Of a stretch of DNA of 64,000 bases, positions 61,045 through 64,000 are shown piece by piece. Below the pieces are notes generated by a model. That model did not search any database. It worked only from the letters and a program-made list of their open reading frames with translations, and had not been told where the DNA came from. Every line of letters starts with the position of its first letter. Position 1 is the stretch's first letter. A program made the position numbers and the translations under genes. Origin of the DNA: an uncultured Aquimarina sp. (GTDB lineage: Bacteria > Bacteroidota > Bacteroidia > Flavobacteriales > Flavobacteriaceae); the NCBI GenBank assembly GCA_947498815.1, contig CANMLU010000003.1, positions 62,001 through 126,000 of the forward strand, given 5' to 3'.

Positions 61045-63063
61045 CTATATTTTTTTAAGAACTACTTGTTCATTTTCTTTTTCAATAAGTTGATTATAAA
61101 ACTGTTTTAACACAGGGTAATAGTCTGCAGTAATTACAGGTGCATTTATTGTTTCATCTACAACAATTTGAATTGTTCCATTGGCAATATTGGACCTAAA
61201 AGAAAATTTACCCATATTTTCTGGTAGTTTAAAAGCTTGTGGTTTAGGAAATTCGGCAACTTCGTACCCTTGCGGTATTTTAATATTTATCATATATGTA
61301 TTCGAAAAACCATAACCAAAATCCACAGGATATTTTCTGTCGTCAGTTTTAAAAACATTCTCCTTATCTCTCAAAAATAATAATGGAGAGAAAAAGATTT
61401 CATTATCAATAACTTCGGCTTGATCTTCAACTACAAAATTAAACCTTTCAACAATTCCTTTTCCATATTCGTTGACACCTTTAACAGTATAGTCAGATAA
61501 TTCGTTAATACCATACCTTTTTTCCAAACGCTTGGCTTTACTTTCACTATCTTTTGCTCCATGACTCACCCTAAAACTATGTGCAAGATAATCCATATGA
61601 TGTAAATTAACCATACCTTTTACGATACCTTGATCATTAATCTCGCATTGAACTCCAAATCTATTCAGAGAAGGTTTGGTTGGTCTAAAGTCAACCATTT
61701 GCGAAGTTCCATTTTTGGAAATCACTCGTCCTAAACCTCTTATAATTCTATTTGACAATATATTCGGAACACCGTATTTATCCGTGGCATCCATATAATA
61801 TATATTTCCATTTGGAAGTTTGACTCTGGAAATCACATAATTAAATCCATCTAAGGTAGGAAATAATGATATAGCCCTGTCACTTGTACTTGCTATTACA
61901 GGGTGGGCGTCAATCTTGGCATAATCTAGCATTGATGTAAGCATTAGGTTTATTTCTGCAACATTACCCGTACCTTCTTTATACGCTTTTTTGACGCCTT
62001 TATTCGTTATTACGGATCTCTTCTTGTTCCAATTCATTTTCTTCTTTACAAAATCATATATCAATGCAACTCTTTTCGTTGGATCATTAACTCCATTAAT
62101 AAGCTGATCTATATCTTCTTTATAGTAACTGTTTTTTTTAAGTTCTTCTCCAAATTTGGTATTCGCATATATTGTTTTTGCAACATCTTCCCATGTCCTA
62201 GATCTATAATCAATAGGCTTATTAGGGAAATTAATAAATGACAACTCAAAGAAAATTGAAGAGATATAGTTTTGTGTATTCCCAGAATAAGGTTCCTCTA
62301 TAAATGCAACCACATCATTAGCGTTTATGGTATATTTATTAACTTTATAGTCTATATCATTACTGGAAAAATGTGTTCTTGTCGTATTAAACCCTGATCC
62401 TGTTCTTGTTTTTGAAGTCAACGTGATTTTATCATTATAACTGGACTCTTTCAGGTCTATAGGTAAATATCCTGTAACAAATTTCTTATAATTATAATAC
62501 TCTGGTAGATTCACTTTTACTTCCAATTTTTTTATAGGTATCTCATATTGCAAATAAATCCTATCGATATTGGAGATAAAAGGTGATGTAATCTTGTATT
62601 TATATTCAATTATAGATCCTTCGGTAAGAGATGGCATTGTGAATTTTTTTTGGTCGTACTTGTCCGAAAACTCACTCTTAAAAATGCCATCTTTTTTAAG
62701 TTTTGTTTCTACAACTTTATCATTCACTATACTAAAGGTAATTCCTTTTAAGCCCATCACTTCCTCTTTATAACTATTATTCTTATACAGAAAAATTTCT
62801 TCCGAAGCCTGATCAAACCCCTCCTTATTGTATAACTTAATCCTTCTATACACCTCTGTCACTAATTCAAAGCCACGAGATGTATATTCCATATATATAT
62901 TCTTACTTTCATAAAGTATAGCTGCATTAGCAGAACTATCTGATTGAAAGGAGGTTTCCAACAATTCTTCTTTGGACACTTTTCCGAATTTATATTCCTG
63001 AGCGATACCGCTTGTTGTTATTGTTAGTAATACACTAATTAATATTTTAACTATGTTTTTCAT
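61045..63063 (-). CDS. Secreted DUF3857 / transglutaminase-like protein
   Basis: The 672-residue protein has a signal peptide (cleaved near Ala21), a DUF3857 domain (about 40-260, including MPSLTEGSIIEYKYKITSP) and a transglutaminase-like core. The latter reads RVALIYDFVKKKMNWNKKRSVITNKGVKKAYKEGTGNVAEINLMLTSMLDYAKIDAHPVIAST. The usual catalytic Cys position before the AEIN segment reads Asn (GTGNVAEIN), so transglutaminase or protease activity is probably lost. A DUF3858-like C-terminal domain ends the chain. It is 18 bases after a related gene and starts the run to MazG and aroA. Confidence 0.85.
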   Translation of the reverse strand: MKNIVKILISVLLTITTSGIAQEYKFGKVSKEELLETSFQSDSSANAAILYESKNIYMEYTSRGFELVTEVYRRIKLYNKEGFDQASEEIFLYKNNSYKEEVMGLKGITFSIVNDKVVETKLKKDGIFKSEFSDKYDQKKFTMPSLTEGSIIEYKYKITSPFISNIDRIYLQYEIPIKKLEVKVNLPEYYNYKKFVTGYLPIDLKESSYNDKITLTSKTRTGSGFNTTRTHFSSNDIDYKVNKYTINANDVVAFIEEPYSGNTQNYISSIFFELSFINFPNKPIDYRSRTWEDVAKTIYANTKFGEELKKNSYYKEDIDQLINGVNDPTKRVALIYDFVKKKMNWNKKRSVITNKGVKKAYKEGTGNVAEINLMLTSMLDYAKIDAHPVIASTSDRAISLFPTLDGFNYVISRVKLPNGNIYYMDATDKYGVPNILSNRIIRGLGRVISKNGTSQMVDFRPTKPSLNRFGVQCEINDQGIVKGMVNLHHMDYLAHSFRVSHGAKDSESKAKRLEKRYGINELSDYTVKGVNEYGKGIVERFNFVVEDQAEVIDNEIFFSPLLFLRDKENVFKTDDRKYPVDFGYGFSNTYMINIKIPQGYEVAEFPKPQAFKLPENMGKFSFRSNIANGTIQIVVDETINAPVITADYYPVLKQFYNQLIEKENEQVVLKKI

Positions 63064-63081
63064 ACTATTGATGGTTGGTTG

Positions 63082-64000
63082 TTATTGTTGTTGTAATACG
63101 ATTCTCGATTTATCTATTTTTTTTATTTGAGCCCTAAATTTTCTGTACTCTTCGTATTTTTCTTTAGGAAAAGTGCCGTCAAGAACTTTTAAAAACCTTC
63201 TAAACTTAATTTGACTATCACTTAGTTTCTCAAGTTCATAGCTATAGTTGCCAAAAATTGTTTCAATAGATTTCTTTTCGGGCAAATTACCAATAGTAAA
63301 TCCTTTGGGAAGGTTAATTATATACTCGTCTGTATTTACATATCCTCTGGATAATACTAAAGATGTCTGTCTATCGTCATATTTAGGTAAATTGCTTTGA
63401 TCGCAACTAAAAAGATTAGGTGTTACCAGTAAACGACTTCCTGCTTTTTTAATATACGTCCTACAAGACGCTTCAATATCTTCTGTGAATGTAATCGAAT
63501 CCTTATCGTCCGTATGTTTTATCGAATTAACCTCTAAGCCATTAATATAATCCCACTTTTCTTTGTAGTGTAGTTTTTGTTTTTTTTGGGTTTTAAATTG
63601 AACTCCATAATTCCAATCATACTCCAATCCTTTTGATTCTCTTTTAATGGTAGAAATCATGGATGTATCATCTCTCAAATATATAGTAGCCGAAGTATGC
63701 AAAACATTCTCTTCGGGCTCATATTTCTTTGTCTTTTTTATCTCCCCTCCTTCTGGTTTTATCACCAATACATTTCTATCATCTGTAAAATCACCGATAA
63801 AATCAAAAGGCATGGTTTGACTCGTACATTCTAACCAAATATCTTCATCTTCATTAGGAACATTTAATATAACGTGATTTCCTTGCATTGAAGCAAATTC
63901 TGGATCAATATCTCTTTTTTCTTTAGCATAGACAACCGTATAATAGGATGGAATATTTTGACTATCCAATAAAGCTTTAGTATAATTCGTTAAAGCTTTA
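63082..64000 (-). CDS. DUF3857 / transglutaminase-like protein (5' end beyond window)
   Basis: The frame remains open to the window edge (residues KALTNYTKALLDSQNIPSYY before the TTG at 63969), so this is the C-terminal part of a longer protein. The visible start is the end of a transglutaminase-like core: YYTVVYAKEKRDIDPEFASMQGNHVILNVPNEDEDIWLECTSQTMPFDF. The NHV and D-x-WL-x2-T pattern holds the expected His and Asp. A C-terminal beta domain follows, as in the neighbouring 672-residue protein. The two are tandem paralogues in one operon. Confidence 0.82.
   Translation of the reverse strand, partial: KALTNYTKALLDSQNIPSYYTVVYAKEKRDIDPEFASMQGNHVILNVPNEDEDIWLECTSQTMPFDFIGDFTDDRNVLVIKPEGGEIKKTKKYEPEENVLHTSATIYLRDDTSMISTIKRESKGLEYDWNYGVQFKTQKKQKLHYKEKWDYINGLEVNSIKHTDDKDSITFTEDIEASCRTYIKKAGSRLLVTPNLFSCDQSNLPKYDDRQTSLVLSRGYVNTDEYIINLPKGFTIGNLPEKKSIETIFGNYSYELEKLSDSQIKFRRFLKVLDGTFPKEKYEEYRKFRAQIKKIDKSRIVLQQQ

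Noticed and set aside
1-64000. CRISPR array, complete insertion sequence, prophage or integrase-bearing island
   Set aside because: No regularly spaced direct repeats, transposase, integrase or phage structural gene was seen; the GIY-YIG cassette is the only mobile-type unit supported.

Overview
The window is low-GC bacterial DNA from the phylum Bacteroidota, almost certainly family Flavobacteriaceae. The evidence is the gliding genes gldB and gldC beside nadE, three proteins with type IX secretion (T9SS) C-terminal sorting domains, promoters of the Bacteroidota form (TTTG, about 20 bases, TAnnTTTG), and the division/cell-wall order mraZ-rsmH-ftsL-ftsI-murE-mraY-murD-ftsW-murG-murC-ftsQ-ftsA-ftsZ with no murF or ddl. 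An Aquimarina-like marine genus is plausible, but the sequence alone does not prove it.

Layout. Positions 1-4.4 kb hold the end of an FG-GAP/ASPIC T9SS protein, a YpdA-type bacillithiol disulfide reductase, a Bax-inhibitor-1 membrane protein and an MtfA-like zinc peptidase. Positions 4.6-9.8 kb hold an unrecognised cluster: a 767-residue non-secreted protein, a DUF1360 membrane protein and an 85-residue protein, followed by a GMC oxidoreductase with both a Tat-like leader and a T9SS tail. Positions 10-20 kb are sparse and accessory: a self-regulating HTH/membrane-protein pair, SRPBCC and carboxyethylornithine-synthase-like genes, a NYN/OST-HTH protein, a cold-shock gene, decayed repeats and a subtilase lipoprotein.

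Positions 17.3-24.4 kb look like a metal (probably zinc) homeostasis region. It has a lipoprotein with a stripe of 16 histidines in heptad register, a Fur-family (Zur-like) repressor transcribed away from it, and a five-gene operon ending in a COG0523 (ZNG1/ZigA type) GTPase. That operon's promoter is overlapped by a perfect 16+3+16 palindrome. Next to it a tRNA-Arg(TCG) gene is joined to a GIY-YIG nuclease ORF, and the ORF lies between two identical 24-bp copies of the tRNA 5' end, so it looks like a mobile cassette.

Positions 25-41 kb hold yqeY and the complete division/peptidoglycan cluster, all on the minus strand. They are read from a promoter carrying three 10-bp-spaced MraZ boxes plus a fourth at the start codon. 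Positions 41.4-64 kb are mostly housekeeping: a hydrolase with engB, gldC/gldB, nadE, an atypical response regulator (Glu replacing the phosphorylated Asp), a primase lacking all zinc-ribbon ligands, a 1000-residue T9SS adhesin-like protein, an ECF sigma/anti-sigma/outer-membrane-protein operon, a polyprenyl synthase, rlmN, a CHI-like/DUF2147 fusion, queA, and an operon of two DUF3857 transglutaminase-like proteins, a MazG-type pyrophosphohydrolase, a small membrane protein and aroA. Both window ends cut through genes. I saw no rRNA, CRISPR array or complete insertion sequence.
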